Source of the DNA: Campylobacteraceae bacterium
GTDB lineage: Bacteria; Campylobacterota; Campylobacteria; Campylobacterales; Campylobacteraceae
NCBI GenBank assembly: GCA_031270285.1
Contig: JAISXY010000003.1
Location: 1-64,000 of the forward strand
Direction of reading: 5' to 3'
Length of the DNA: 64,000 nt
Shown here one piece after another: positions 48,769 through 58,910 of the stretch (positions are counted from its first letter, which is position 1; each line of letters starts with the position of its first letter). Both the position numbers and the translations under genes were made by a program. The notes beneath the pieces are model-generated. The model ran no database searches. It saw nothing but the letters and a program-made list of their open reading frames with translations, and was not told the origin of the DNA.

Positions 48769-49809
48769 TTACGCTTTACCTTTGGCCGATTGGATAGAGT
48801 TGATATATTTATACTCAACGGTAATTTTTTTGCGTTTAGGCAAAGAGGGAGCCAAATCCTGCACAAGCGAATTGAACTCTTCAAAAAGATAATTTGCCAA
48901 AGAACCGGGATTTGGGTTAATCTCATTTAAGTAAATTTTGTTCTTTATGAGAAAAAAGTCGCATCTTATGATCGCTCCTTCAAAAAGCGGCTCATAAATC
49001 AATTTGAAATTTTTTCTTATCTCCTCATGTCTTATCTCCGTAAGTCTGGCTTCATAAACTTTCGCCGTTCTTGAAAAGTCAAGATATTTCTTTTCAAAAT
49101 CCAAAATCAGCTCTTTTTCGGGCTCTTCTATAATAGAGTAGCGGATACTGTCTCCTATTTTGCAGCCTGCTATGTTATATTCTGCTACATTTTCAATAAA
49201 AGGCTCCACTATCGCTTCATCATCAAATTCAAAAGCCGTATCAAGCGCATATTCAATCTCTTTGGGTTCCCGCACTACGCTTACGCCTATAGAACTTCCG
49301 AGTCTTAACGGTTTTACGATAACGGGCAACGGCAGAGAGATATTTCTATTATCTTTACTTACAATCTCATAATCAACCGTTTTTACGCCTATAGCTTTTG
49401 CATAGAGTTTTGTAAAAAATTTATTGTAACTGATTGCGCTTGCTTCAATATTAGGACCTATATAAGAAATGCCGAAAAAATCAAAAAGCGCAGCAATTTT
49501 GCCGTCTTCTCCATCAGCTCCATGTATGATATTTATAGCGGCGTCAAACTCCACCCTGCTCTCTTTAAACAATTTTTTAAAATAAAAACCGCCCTGTTTT
49601 AGAGTAAGTTTTGTATCGTTTAGATATTTGCCGCTGCTAAACCGTTTTGAATTTATCTCTGGCGTTGGTATCAGATAAAAATTGCGGTTTTTATCGCAAA
49701 AAATATAGATAAGTTCACAAAATATCACCTTTTTCAACGCAATTGCGCTCACTATGCTTATCTCATGTTCAAAACTTTCTCCGCCGAAAACAATAGCTAA
49801 TCTCATCAT
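48769..49809 (-). CDS. ddl: D-alanine--D-alanine ligase
   Basis: IVFGGESFEHEISIVSA, IIHGADGEDGKIAALFDFFGISYIGPN, PVIVKPLRLGSSIGVS, YLNEINPNPGSL. Confidence 0.95.
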   Translation of the reverse strand: MMRLAIVFGGESFEHEISIVSAIALKKVIFCELIYIFCDKNRNFYLIPTPEINSKRFSSGKYLNDTKLTLKQGGFYFKKLFKESRVEFDAAINIIHGADGEDGKIAALFDFFGISYIGPNIEASAISYNKFFTKLYAKAIGVKTVDYEIVSKDNRNISLPLPVIVKPLRLGSSIGVSVVREPKEIEYALDTAFEFDDEAIVEPFIENVAEYNIAGCKIGDSIRYSIIEEPEKELILDFEKKYLDFSRTAKVYEARLTEIRHEEIRKNFKLIYEPLFEGAIIRCDFFLIKNKIYLNEINPNPGSLANYLFEEFNSLVQDLAPSLPKRKKITVEYKYINSIQSAKGKA

Positions 49810-49824
49810 ATTCCTTATTAAATG

Positions 49825-50379
49825 TTATTGAAGTTTGGCAAGAGCCTCTTTGATAATCTCTTGAGCACTGCCGCCTTTACATGTAAACAAAACTGCTTTT
49901 ATTTTGTCGCTTTTAAAACCTAAAGCTTCTAAGGCCAATCTCGCATCTGTTTGACTTTGACTTGAAGCGTTAAATATATTTTCCAATACAAATTCACCAA
50001 GTTCTACCAAAATTCTCTTCGCGCTTTTAAGTCCGATTCCTGGCACTTTTATAAAAGCATTGGCATCTGAAGTCGCAAGAGCTTTTGAAAACTCTTCGGG
50101 CGTAAGCGTAGAGCATACGGCAAGCGCAGTGGCTGTTCCTATGCCGTTTAATTTTATAAGCTGTTCAAACATTCTCTGTTCGTCGCGGTCTAAAAAACCA
50201 AACAGCAGATTTGCATCTTCTCTTATAATTTGAGTGATATTTAACTCTATCATCTCCTGCTTTATAGCTGCGCTGCAATACAGAGATACAGCCACTTTAT
50301 ATGTTATTCCGCTAATCGTTTTAAGATATATAAATGCGGGTTCTTTTTTTATTATGCGCCCTTCAATGGCTGCTATCAT
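49825..50379 (-). CDS. ruvA: Holliday junction DNA helicase subunit RuvA
   Basis: MIAAIEGRIIKKEPAFIYLKTISGITYKV, LFGFLDRDEQRMFEQLIKLNGIGTATALAVCSTL, KVPGIGLKSAKRILVEL. Confidence 0.95.
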   Translation of the reverse strand: MIAAIEGRIIKKEPAFIYLKTISGITYKVAVSLYCSAAIKQEMIELNITQIIREDANLLFGFLDRDEQRMFEQLIKLNGIGTATALAVCSTLTPEEFSKALATSDANAFIKVPGIGLKSAKRILVELGEFVLENIFNASSQSQTDARLALEALGFKSDKIKAVLFTCKGGSAQEIIKEALAKLQ

Positions 50380-50380
50380 A

Positions 50381-51331
50381 CTAACTCTTTTTGTTGATTT
50401 TTATCTCAAATTCGCCTTTTGCGTCAAGCAAAAGTTCGGAATTATACCATAAATATATCTCATGAGCATTTTCGCCTTTTGCGGGATTGTACGAAAGATT
50501 GTATTTAGGGAGAGCGAATACAATTTTACTGTTTTCTCTCCATGCGCAATTGCAGATAACCCTCTCATGTCGTGAAAATTCGCTCCAACCCATATGCGCT
50601 TTAAACTCTTCTATGGCAATATCGGTATGACTTTTTAGACTTTCAGACATATTTATCAATTTCTGATAATCCCTGCTTAAAATATCAAATTCTCTTACTT
50701 TTACCATCAATTCAGTATCTGGCATAGTGCCGTTCTCTTTTAAAAGTTTTATTTTAGCGCGGCATAATTGAGCGTCTAACAGTTGATTTTCTACCTCTAA
50801 TCGTTTCTTTTCCAATATTTTCACCGTACTTGCAAACTCTTTTTTGTAAAATATGATTTTTTCATAAAGAGCCGACAGGACGCTGAATTTTTCCATGTCA
50901 AAAATCGGTTTTATCGTAATACTGTTTTTTATGCCCTCTACGCCGTCTATCTCTATGATATCTGTCGCCGTAAGCAAATTTCTTGAACCAAGCCGCTTAA
51001 TATGTATATAGTTTGCTTCTATCGTGCCATCTTCCATAAAATCAACGCTGATAGTATTTGCAATTACTTTACCGCCTTTTAGCTGTTTTATATGTATATC
51101 TCCGCCTTCAATAACGCCTTTATGCGTATTAATATCGGCAAATTCCGCATTTATGTATGATGTTTTATGTGTTGATTTTTTAACCTCTACATGAAGTGTT
51201 TTTATATTTGTCCCGCTCTTTATATGTTCCGTTATGATAGATTTTTCAAGAGATATTTTATTATCGTTTTTGGCAGCACTGCTTTTTTTGTTGAAATTTA
51301 TAATATTAAAAAACTTCATAACCCACCTCAT
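50381..51331 (-). CDS. DUF342/FapA-like (polymer-forming beta-helix) protein
   Basis: Repeated beta-helix segments (INTHKGVIEGGDIHIKQLKGGKVIANTISVDFMEDGTIEANYIHIKRLGSRNLLTA) followed by a coiled coil, as in DUF342/FapA proteins. Confidence 0.65.
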   Translation of the reverse strand: MRWVMKFFNIINFNKKSSAAKNDNKISLEKSIITEHIKSGTNIKTLHVEVKKSTHKTSYINAEFADINTHKGVIEGGDIHIKQLKGGKVIANTISVDFMEDGTIEANYIHIKRLGSRNLLTATDIIEIDGVEGIKNSITIKPIFDMEKFSVLSALYEKIIFYKKEFASTVKILEKKRLEVENQLLDAQLCRAKIKLLKENGTMPDTELMVKVREFDILSRDYQKLINMSESLKSHTDIAIEEFKAHMGWSEFSRHERVICNCAWRENSKIVFALPKYNLSYNPAKGENAHEIYLWYNSELLLDAKGEFEIKINKKS

Positions 51332-51460
51332 TAATTTTTTATCGTAAGAAATTGTTATGTTACAATATTATTTATTAACTGCACTTAAATATGTCCGATT
51401 TAAATTACTTTTGATATGTCAAACGGATTGTATTTCAGATTTTTATTGTAAAATTGCAGC

Positions 51461-52867
51461 ATGATTATAAAAAATTTTTTTACTAACAGTGCGGGTATTC
51501 TGGTATCGCGCATATTCGGCTTTATACGCGACCTCTTAACCGCAAGTGTGCTCGGCGCAAATATTTACAGCGATATGTTTTTTGTAGCTTTCAAACTGCC
51601 GAATCTATTTCGCAGAATATTCGCCGAGGGTGCATTTACGCAAGCATTTTTGCCTGCATTTACAAAATCCCGCACAAAAGGGATTTTTGCTCTGCATGTA
51701 TTTGTAAGATTTGCCCTTTTTATAGCTTTTTTGACAACTCTTGTCGTAATATTCAGTCCGTTTATAACAAAAATATTCGCTTACGGTTTCAGCGATGAGC
51801 AGATTTTACAAACCGCACCTTTGGTCAGTATCAACTTTTTTTATTTAGCGCTCATATATGTGGTAACTTTCATAGCTTCGCTTTTACAGTATCGCTCTCA
51901 TTTTGCTACCACTGCGTTTTCTACCGTGCTTTTAAATATATCCATGATAACGGCTCTGCTTTTAAGCGATCCTTCATCTCCTCAAAATACGGTTTATTAT
52001 TTGAGTTTCGGCGTTGTAATCGGAGGTATTTTGCAGGTTTTGGTTCATCTGTATGCTATGAAAAAAATGGGCTTTTTCCCTCTCATGTTCGGAGCGGTAA
52101 AATATAGAAAAACGCACAAGCAAAATGATTTGGAGCGTAAGACTTTTTACAAAAACTTTTTTCACTCCGTACTTGGCGGAAGCACCGTTCAATTATCGGC
52201 TTTTATAGATACATGGCTTGCCAGTTTTTTAGCGACAGGCAGTATCAGCTATCTGTATTATGCGAACAGAGTATTTCAACTTCCATTAGCGCTGTTTGCT
52301 ATAGCCTTATCTATCGGCATTTTCCCGCGCATTACCAAACTTATCAAGAAAAATGACGAGAGCGAAGCGGTAAAACTTTTACAAAAAGGGTTTTGGATGC
52401 TGGCATTTTTACTGTCCGCTTCTGCGCTTGGCGGGATTTTGCTATCATCTCCGATCATAAAAATCCTCTTTGAGCGCGGTTCATTTAACCAGCAAGATAC
52501 CTTAATCTGCGCGCAGGTTTTATCCATGTATCTTTTGGGACTTATCCCGTTTGGCTTATCGCGCATATTTTCGCTTTGGCTTTTCGCACAGCAAAGACAA
52601 AAAGAGGCGGCGGTGATTTCCGCAACTGCTTTAGGCGGCGGCATAATATTCTCATTTATACTTGTGTATCCTTTCGGCGTGATAGGATTGGCGCTTGCAA
52701 ACTCGCTGGGAGGACTGTTTTTGTTTATCTTAACGATAAGAGCATTTGGAATAAAGAGATTTTTTGATATAATTCAACCCTCAAAATTAGCCTTACTTAT
52801 GCTTACGCTGATTATTGAAGCGGCTGCGCTTATTTTTTTAATGGAAATTTACAATGTATATTTATGA
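51461..52867 (+). CDS. murJ: Lipid II flippase MurJ (MviN)
   Basis: FFTNSAGILVSRIFGFIRDLLTASVLGANIYSDMFFVAFKLPNLFRRIFAEGAFTQAFLPAF; 12+ TM helices. Confidence 0.97.
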   Translation: MIIKNFFTNSAGILVSRIFGFIRDLLTASVLGANIYSDMFFVAFKLPNLFRRIFAEGAFTQAFLPAFTKSRTKGIFALHVFVRFALFIAFLTTLVVIFSPFITKIFAYGFSDEQILQTAPLVSINFFYLALIYVVTFIASLLQYRSHFATTAFSTVLLNISMITALLLSDPSSPQNTVYYLSFGVVIGGILQVLVHLYAMKKMGFFPLMFGAVKYRKTHKQNDLERKTFYKNFFHSVLGGSTVQLSAFIDTWLASFLATGSISYLYYANRVFQLPLALFAIALSIGIFPRITKLIKKNDESEAVKLLQKGFWMLAFLLSASALGGILLSSPIIKILFERGSFNQQDTLICAQVLSMYLLGLIPFGLSRIFSLWLFAQQRQKEAAVISATALGGGIIFSFILVYPFGVIGLALANSLGGLFLFILTIRAFGIKRFFDIIQPSKLALLMLTLIIEAAALIFLMEIYNVYL

Positions 52868-54260
52868 TTCGGCAAAAAAAACAAAAGTCAAGTTTACCCC
52901 CATCCGCGAAGGAGAGGTATCTATATATGTCTGCGGTCCTACGGTTTACGACGACGCCCATCTGGGACATGCAAGAAGCGCATTGGCGTTTGACTTGCTA
53001 CGCAGCGTATTAACGCATCTAAATTATAAAGTAACTTTTGTAAAAAATTTCACGGATATTGACGATAAAATCATAAAAAAAATGAATGAAAGCGGTAAGA
53101 GTTTGGAAGAGATAACCTCTTTTTATACTAAACGCTACAAAGACGACATGAGAGCTATCGAAGTAAAAGACGCCGATATAGAGCCAAAAGCGACCCAAAG
53201 TTTAAAAACTATCATAAATTTTACACAAAATCTTTTAAATAAAGAGTTTGCTTATATAACTTCAAGCGGCGTTTATTTTGATACTTCAAAAGACGACAAA
53301 TATCTCTGCCTTTCGCATAGACATGTAGATGAAGACGATATGCGCTCAAGAGTAGAAGAAGATGAAGAGAAGAAAAACATCAAAGATTTCGCTTTATGGA
53401 AATTTGCCGAAAAGGACGAAATATCATATCCCGCACCGTTTGGCGAGGGGCGTCCCGGCTGGCATATAGAGTGTTCTGCCATGATAAAAGAGCATTTGGC
53501 GCATAAAAACGGTGATTTTCAGATAGATATACATGCGGGCGGGGCGGATTTACTCTTTCCGCATCATGAAAACGAAGCGGCACAGACGAGAAATGAGAGT
53601 TCACAGGAGATCGCCAAGTATTGGATGCACAACGGTTTTGTAACCATAAACGGCGAAAAGATGAGCAAATCTCTTGGAAACAGCTTTTTTTTGAAAGATA
53701 TTTTGAGAGTTTACGACGGCGAGATAGTGCGTTTTTATCTGCTTTCTACTCACTATAGAGCAAATATCAACTTCAACGAAACAGACCTTTTACAGAGTAA
53801 AAAGCGGCTTGACAAGATATACCGTCTCAAAAAAAGAGTTGAAGGCATACAGAGCGCACCAAATGCCCAAAAAGAGTTTGAGAACGAGATAATGCAGGCT
53901 TTAGCGGACGACCTTAATATCTCAAAAGCTTTAAGTGCGATAGACTTCATGATAACAAACGCAAATGATATTTTGGACAAAAATCCCAAAGACAGTGCCG
54001 AAAAAGCGCAGATTGGGGCAAATATAAAGCTTATAAATTCACTTCTTGGTATAGGCAAAAAAGAGGCTTTGACATATTTTCAGCTTGGCGTAAGCGAAGA
54101 AGAGAAAGCAAAAATAGAAAAGTTGATAAACGAACGATTTGGTGCGAAAAAGGAGAGAAATTTTGCCAAAGCAGACGCTATAAGAGCAGAGCTTACCAAA
54201 ATGGGAATTGCTCTGATGGACAGCGTTGATGGTACAAAATGGGAGAAAGTTTTAGAATAA
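52854..54260 (+). CDS. cysS: Cysteinyl-tRNA synthetase
   Basis: VYVCGPTVYDDAHLGHARSALAFD, PGWHIECSAM, GGADLLFPHHENEAAQ, GEKMSKSLGN. Confidence 0.97.
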   Translation: MYIYDSAKKTKVKFTPIREGEVSIYVCGPTVYDDAHLGHARSALAFDLLRSVLTHLNYKVTFVKNFTDIDDKIIKKMNESGKSLEEITSFYTKRYKDDMRAIEVKDADIEPKATQSLKTIINFTQNLLNKEFAYITSSGVYFDTSKDDKYLCLSHRHVDEDDMRSRVEEDEEKKNIKDFALWKFAEKDEISYPAPFGEGRPGWHIECSAMIKEHLAHKNGDFQIDIHAGGADLLFPHHENEAAQTRNESSQEIAKYWMHNGFVTINGEKMSKSLGNSFFLKDILRVYDGEIVRFYLLSTHYRANINFNETDLLQSKKRLDKIYRLKKRVEGIQSAPNAQKEFENEIMQALADDLNISKALSAIDFMITNANDILDKNPKDSAEKAQIGANIKLINSLLGIGKKEALTYFQLGVSEEEKAKIEKLINERFGAKKERNFAKADAIRAELTKMGIALMDSVDGTKWEKVLE

Positions 54261-54340
54261 AGCTTTAAAATGTCCTTGTGTGTACTATTTTTTATTTTTA
54301 CTTGGTTATAATCCAAAAAACAGTTTAGGACAAAAAACAG

Positions 54341-55399
54341 ATGTTTGACTATCAAAGTTTAAAAAATATATTATTTAAATTAGATCCCGAACAAGCGCAT
54401 TCATTAGCTGAATTGGCCATGAGGCTCGGAGGTTTTATACCATTAGCGTTAAATCCTGTAGCAACAAGATGCGTTACTTTGGATGCAAGACTTGAACAGG
54501 AGCTTTTTGGCGTCAAGTTTCCAAATCCCGTGGGTATTGCGGCAGGTTTTGATAAAAATGCCACAATGGTAAAAGCTTTAAGCGCACTTGGATTTGGACA
54601 TGTAGAATACGGCACTATTACGCCAAAACCTCAAAACGGCAACGACAAACCGCGTTTATTTCGTCATGTGGCTGAAAAATCGCTTCAAAATGCTATGGGT
54701 TTTAATAATGACGGCAGTATTAAGGTTGCCAAAAGAGCAAATGCGCTGTATCCGTTTGTCATACCGCTTGGCGCAAATATCGGCAAAAATAAGACGACTC
54801 CGCAGGAAAATGCGATCAACGATTATGTAGAGCTTACAAAAATTTTCTCACACTACTGCGACTATATAGTTATAAATATCTCTTCGCCGAATACGCCGAA
54901 TTTAAGAGATTTGCAAAATAAAGCATTTGTAAAAGAGCTTTTTGCCGCATGCGTTCCTTTGACAACTAAACCGCTTTTATTGAAAATTGCGCCCGACATG
55001 ACGCCGAAAAACGCTATAGCTTTGTGCTCTGCTGCAATTGAAAGCGGTGCAAAAGGCATTATAGCGACAAACACTACTACAGACTACTCATTGATCCCGA
55101 ATGCCAAAAATATTGGCGGTATCAGCGGAGAAGCGTTAAGAGAAAAAAGTTTTAAATTTTTTAGTCTCATAGCAAAAGAGTTTTTTGGAGCCACCGTTTT
55201 AATCAGCGCAGGCGGTATCAGCAGCGCAAAAGAGGCATACAAAAGACTTAAAGCAGGCGCAAGCCTTGTGCAAATATACACAAGTTTTATATATGAGGGT
55301 CCTAAAATTGCAGGCAATATAAACAAGGGAATTTTGAATCTCATGGACAAAGACGGTTTTCACAGTATCAAAAATCTAATAGGAGCGGCAAGAAATTGA
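54341..55399 (+). CDS. pyrD: Dihydroorotate dehydrogenase (quinone, class 2)
   Basis: FPNPVGIAAGFDKNATMVKAL, GFGHVEYGTITPKPQ, INISSPNTPNLRDLQ, LISAGGISSAKEAYKRLKAGASLVQIYTSFIYEGP. Confidence 0.97.
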   Translation: MFDYQSLKNILFKLDPEQAHSLAELAMRLGGFIPLALNPVATRCVTLDARLEQELFGVKFPNPVGIAAGFDKNATMVKALSALGFGHVEYGTITPKPQNGNDKPRLFRHVAEKSLQNAMGFNNDGSIKVAKRANALYPFVIPLGANIGKNKTTPQENAINDYVELTKIFSHYCDYIVINISSPNTPNLRDLQNKAFVKELFAACVPLTTKPLLLKIAPDMTPKNAIALCSAAIESGAKGIIATNTTTDYSLIPNAKNIGGISGEALREKSFKFFSLIAKEFFGATVLISAGGISSAKEAYKRLKAGASLVQIYTSFIYEGPKIAGNINKGILNLMDKDGFHSIKNLIGAARN

Positions 55400-56697
55400 A
55401 GCGCTTGTATTTAATAATATCTATATTTTTAGGAGTTTTAATGGCTGATTCTTTACCGCAATATGAAAATCAAACGCTTTCAAACGGACTTCAAGTTTTT
55501 GTTATACCGATGAATAGAGGAAGCGATGTTATAACCACGGATATTTTTTACAAAGTCGGCAGCGGCGACGAGATAATGGGTAAAAGCGGAATAGCCCATA
55601 TGCTGGAGCATTTAAATTTCAAATCTACAAAAAACCTCAAAGCAGGCGAATTTGATGAAATAGTTAAAAGTTTTGGCGGCGTAACAAATGCCAATACAGG
55701 TTTTGACGCTACGCACTACTTTATAAAAAGCAGTAGTAAAAATCTCTTCAAATCACTGGAATTATTCAGTGAACTTATGACAAATCTTGCGTTAAAAGAT
55801 GAAGAGTTTCAGCCTGAACGAAATGTTGTTATGGAGGAGCGCAAATGGCGTACAGATAATTCGCCTATGGGATATTTGTATTTCAGGCTTTTTAACAGCG
55901 CATTTATTTATCACTCTTATCACTGGACGCCGATAGGTTTTACAAATGATATAGAAAATTGGACGATAGAAGATATTAGAGCATTTCACAGCGCATATTA
56001 TCAACCTTCAAATGCGATAATAGTAGTAGCAGGCGATATAGAACCGAAAAAAGTATTTGACGAAGCGAAAAAATATTTCGGAAACATCAAAAAAAAATCC
56101 GCTCCGGTTAAAAAATATCAGGTAGAGCCTGCGCAAGACGGAGCAAGAAGAGTATATATACAAAAAGAGAGCGAGGCGGAAATGGTCGCTATTGCTTATA
56201 AAATTCCGGCTTTTGATCATGATGACCAGATTGCTTTAAGCGCATTAAGCCAGCTTTTAAGCGCAGGGAAAAGCAGCAGACTATATGAAACGCTGGTCAA
56301 TAAAAAGAGGCTCGTCAATCAAATTTATGCATACAACATGGATACAAAAGATCCGAATCTTTTTATTTTTATGGCCGTATGCAATGAAGGCGTGAAAGCC
56401 GAACAGGCAGAGGCGGAGATTTTGGCTATAATTAAAGATATTAAAAAAGGAAATATCAGCGAAGAAGAGTTACAAAAGATAAAAACAAACACGAAAGCCG
56501 ATTTTATATTTGCTCTTGAAAATTCAAGCAGCGTGGCAAATCTATTTGGAAGTTTTCTTGTGCGTGGTTCTTTGGAACCGCTTTTGAAATATGAAGAGCG
56601 TATTTATGCGCTTGATATTAAAACCTTAAAAGATGCGGCAAATAAATATTTGACAGATAAAACATCGACTACGATGATTCTTAGAAAGGAAAACTAA
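55396..56697 (+). CDS. M16 family zinc metallopeptidase
   Basis: Inverzincin motif [45 protein letters not shown]; signal-like N-terminus. Confidence 0.93.
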   Translation: MKRLYLIISIFLGVLMADSLPQYENQTLSNGLQVFVIPMNRGSDVITTDIFYKVGSGDEIMGKSGIAHMLEHLNFKSTKNLKAGEFDEIVKSFGGVTNANTGFDATHYFIKSSSKNLFKSLELFSELMTNLALKDEEFQPERNVVMEERKWRTDNSPMGYLYFRLFNSAFIYHSYHWTPIGFTNDIENWTIEDIRAFHSAYYQPSNAIIVVAGDIEPKKVFDEAKKYFGNIKKKSAPVKKYQVEPAQDGARRVYIQKESEAEMVAIAYKIPAFDHDDQIALSALSQLLSAGKSSRLYETLVNKKRLVNQIYAYNMDTKDPNLFIFMAVCNEGVKAEQAEAEILAIIKDIKKGNISEEELQKIKTNTKADFIFALENSSSVANLFGSFLVRGSLEPLLKYEERIYALDIKTLKDAANKYLTDKTSTTMILRKEN

Positions 56698-57590
56698 TGA
56701 GTAAGTTTATACAAGGCGCAATAACTGCGATTATCACGCCGTTTAAAAACGGTAAAATAGATGAAGTACAGTATGAAAAACTTATCCGCCGTCAGATAAA
56801 AAACGGTGTAGATGCTGTAGTGCCTGTAGGCACAACGGGAGAGAGCGCTACTCTAAATCATGCGGAACATAAACGATGTATAGAGATAGCGGTATCTGTT
56901 TGCAAAGGTACAAATGTAAAAGTTATGGCAGGTGCGGGCAGTAATGCAACACATGAAGCGGTAGATTTGGCTAAATTTGCACAATTTCAAGGAGCAGATG
57001 CTATTCTTTCGGTTACTCCATATTATAATAAACCGACTCAAGAAGGACTGTATCAGCACTATAAAACTATAGCTGCAGCCGTAGATATACCTGTACTTTT
57101 ATATAATGTTCCGGGTCGTACAGGCTGCGATCTACAACCAAATACAGTTATCAGACTGTTTAAAGATTGTCCCAATATTTTCGGCGTCAAAGAAGCGACA
57201 GGTTCTATAGACAGATGTGTAGATTTGCTTGCAAATGAACCAAATCTTTATCTTATAAGCGGCGAAGATGCGATAAACTATCCTATTTTGTCAAACGGTG
57301 GAAAAGGAGTGATATCAGTTACTGCAAATCTATTGCCGGACAAAATAGCAGACTTAACACATAAAGCTTTAAATTCCGACTATTTAGGAGCAAAAGCGAT
57401 AAATGACGAACTTTATGCGATAAATAAAGCGCTCTTTTGCGAAAGCAACCCGATACCGATAAAAGCGGCGATGTATATTGCGGGACTTTTAGAGGTATTA
57501 GAGTATCGCCTGCCGCTTACAGCGCCAAGCAAAGAAAATTTTAAATTCATAGAACAGACTATGCAAAAATACACAATAAAGGGTTTTTAA
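56697..57590 (+). CDS. dapA: 4-hydroxy-tetrahydrodipicolinate synthase
   Basis: [63 protein letters not shown]. Confidence 0.97.
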   Translation: MSKFIQGAITAIITPFKNGKIDEVQYEKLIRRQIKNGVDAVVPVGTTGESATLNHAEHKRCIEIAVSVCKGTNVKVMAGAGSNATHEAVDLAKFAQFQGADAILSVTPYYNKPTQEGLYQHYKTIAAAVDIPVLLYNVPGRTGCDLQPNTVIRLFKDCPNIFGVKEATGSIDRCVDLLANEPNLYLISGEDAINYPILSNGGKGVISVTANLLPDKIADLTHKALNSDYLGAKAINDELYAINKALFCESNPIPIKAAMYIAGLLEVLEYRLPLTAPSKENFKFIEQTMQKYTIKGF

Positions 57591-57591
57591 A

Positions 57592-58359
57592 ATGAGGGGA
57601 AAAACATTAGTTGTAAGCGGCGGTACGAGAGGCATAGGACAAGCCATAGTAAACGAATTTGCCGCACATGGCGTAAATATAGCATTTACATATAACTCTA
57701 ACGAAGAGTTAGCAAAAGCGCAGGTAGCGGAACTTGAAGCAAAATATGGCATTAAAGCAAAAGCTTATCCTTTTAATATCTTGGAGCCTGATAAATATAA
57801 AGAGTTGTTTTTACAAATAGATGAGGATTTTGAGAAAATAGATTTTTTTATCTCAAGCGCGATAATTTCAGGTCGTTCTGTTGTGGGCGGATACACAAAA
57901 TTTATGAAATTAAAACCACGCGGCATCAATAATATCTTCACTGCAACCGTAAACGCTTTTGTTGTAGGTGCACAGGAAGCCGCCAAAAGAATGGAACTGA
58001 CAGGCGGCGGCAGTATTATATCTATCTCTTCTACGGGCAATCGCGTCTATATGGATAATTATGCCGGACATGGTACATGCAAAGCCGCAGTTGAAGCAAT
58101 GGTAAAATATGCGGCAAGCGAACTCGGCGAAAAAAATATCAGAGTAAATGCGGTAAGCGGCGGACCAATTGAAACGGACGCTTTAAAAGCTTTCGTAAAT
58201 TATGAAGAAGTACGCGATGAAACAGCCAAACGCTCGCCTTTAGGGCGTATGGGACAGCCTGAAGATATGGCGGGCGCTTGCCTCTTTCTCTGCTCCGATA
58301 AAGCGTCCTGGGTTACAGGACATGTATTTATTGTAGATGGAGGCACAACTTTTAAATGA
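57592..58359 (+). CDS. fabL: SDR-family enoyl-ACP reductase, FabL-like
   Basis: SDR TGxxxGIG-like SGGTRGIGQAI; NYAGHGTCKAAVEAMVKYAASELGEKNIRVNAVSGGPIETDALK with Y-x6-K spacing, resembling Bacillus FabL. Confidence 0.75.
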   Translation: MRGKTLVVSGGTRGIGQAIVNEFAAHGVNIAFTYNSNEELAKAQVAELEAKYGIKAKAYPFNILEPDKYKELFLQIDEDFEKIDFFISSAIISGRSVVGGYTKFMKLKPRGINNIFTATVNAFVVGAQEAAKRMELTGGGSIISISSTGNRVYMDNYAGHGTCKAAVEAMVKYAASELGEKNIRVNAVSGGPIETDALKAFVNYEEVRDETAKRSPLGRMGQPEDMAGACLFLCSDKASWVTGHVFIVDGGTTFK

Positions 58360-58910
58360 GATTAAATCTTCCAAATATACTTGTAATTTTAAGAATTATA
58401 ATCGCTCCCGTACTGTTTTGGCTGTTATTTATAGATAGAAACAGTCCTGTATTTAACGGTATTCACTACTCATGGATAGATCTTTTTGCTGCATTTTTGT
58501 TCGTCATCGCTGCGGCTACGGATTTTTTTGACGGATATATAGCCAGATCATGGAATCAAAAAACAGTCATCGGCAGCATACTTGACCCATTGGCAGACAA
58601 GATGCTGATACTTGCCGCATTTTTGGGGCTCATGCTACTCTCTCGCGCAAATCCATGGGCTGTTTATATCATACTGGTCAGAGAGTTTTTTATAACGGGG
58701 CTTCGCGTTGCGGCAGCGTCCGAAGGGAAAAAAGTAGCCGCTTCAATGGCAGGCAAAGTCAAAACTGTGTTTCAAATGATAGCGATAGGATTTTTGATCA
58801 TGAACTGGTCTCCGCTGTCTGAAATTTTATTATGGTTTTCCGTTATATTGACGCTCTATTCGGGATTTGAATATATCGTAAGTTACACAAAAGGCGATAA
58901 AAAATGTTAA
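58356..58910 (+). CDS. pgsA: CDP-diacylglycerol--glycerol-3-phosphate 3-phosphatidyltransferase
   Basis: NLPNILVILRIIIAPVLFWLL; CDP-alcohol phosphatidyltransferase motif ATDFFDGYIARSWNQKTVIGSILDPLADKML. Confidence 0.95.
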   Translation: MRLNLPNILVILRIIIAPVLFWLLFIDRNSPVFNGIHYSWIDLFAAFLFVIAAATDFFDGYIARSWNQKTVIGSILDPLADKMLILAAFLGLMLLSRANPWAVYIILVREFFITGLRVAAASEGKKVAASMAGKVKTVFQMIAIGFLIMNWSPLSEILLWFSVILTLYSGFEYIVSYTKGDKKC

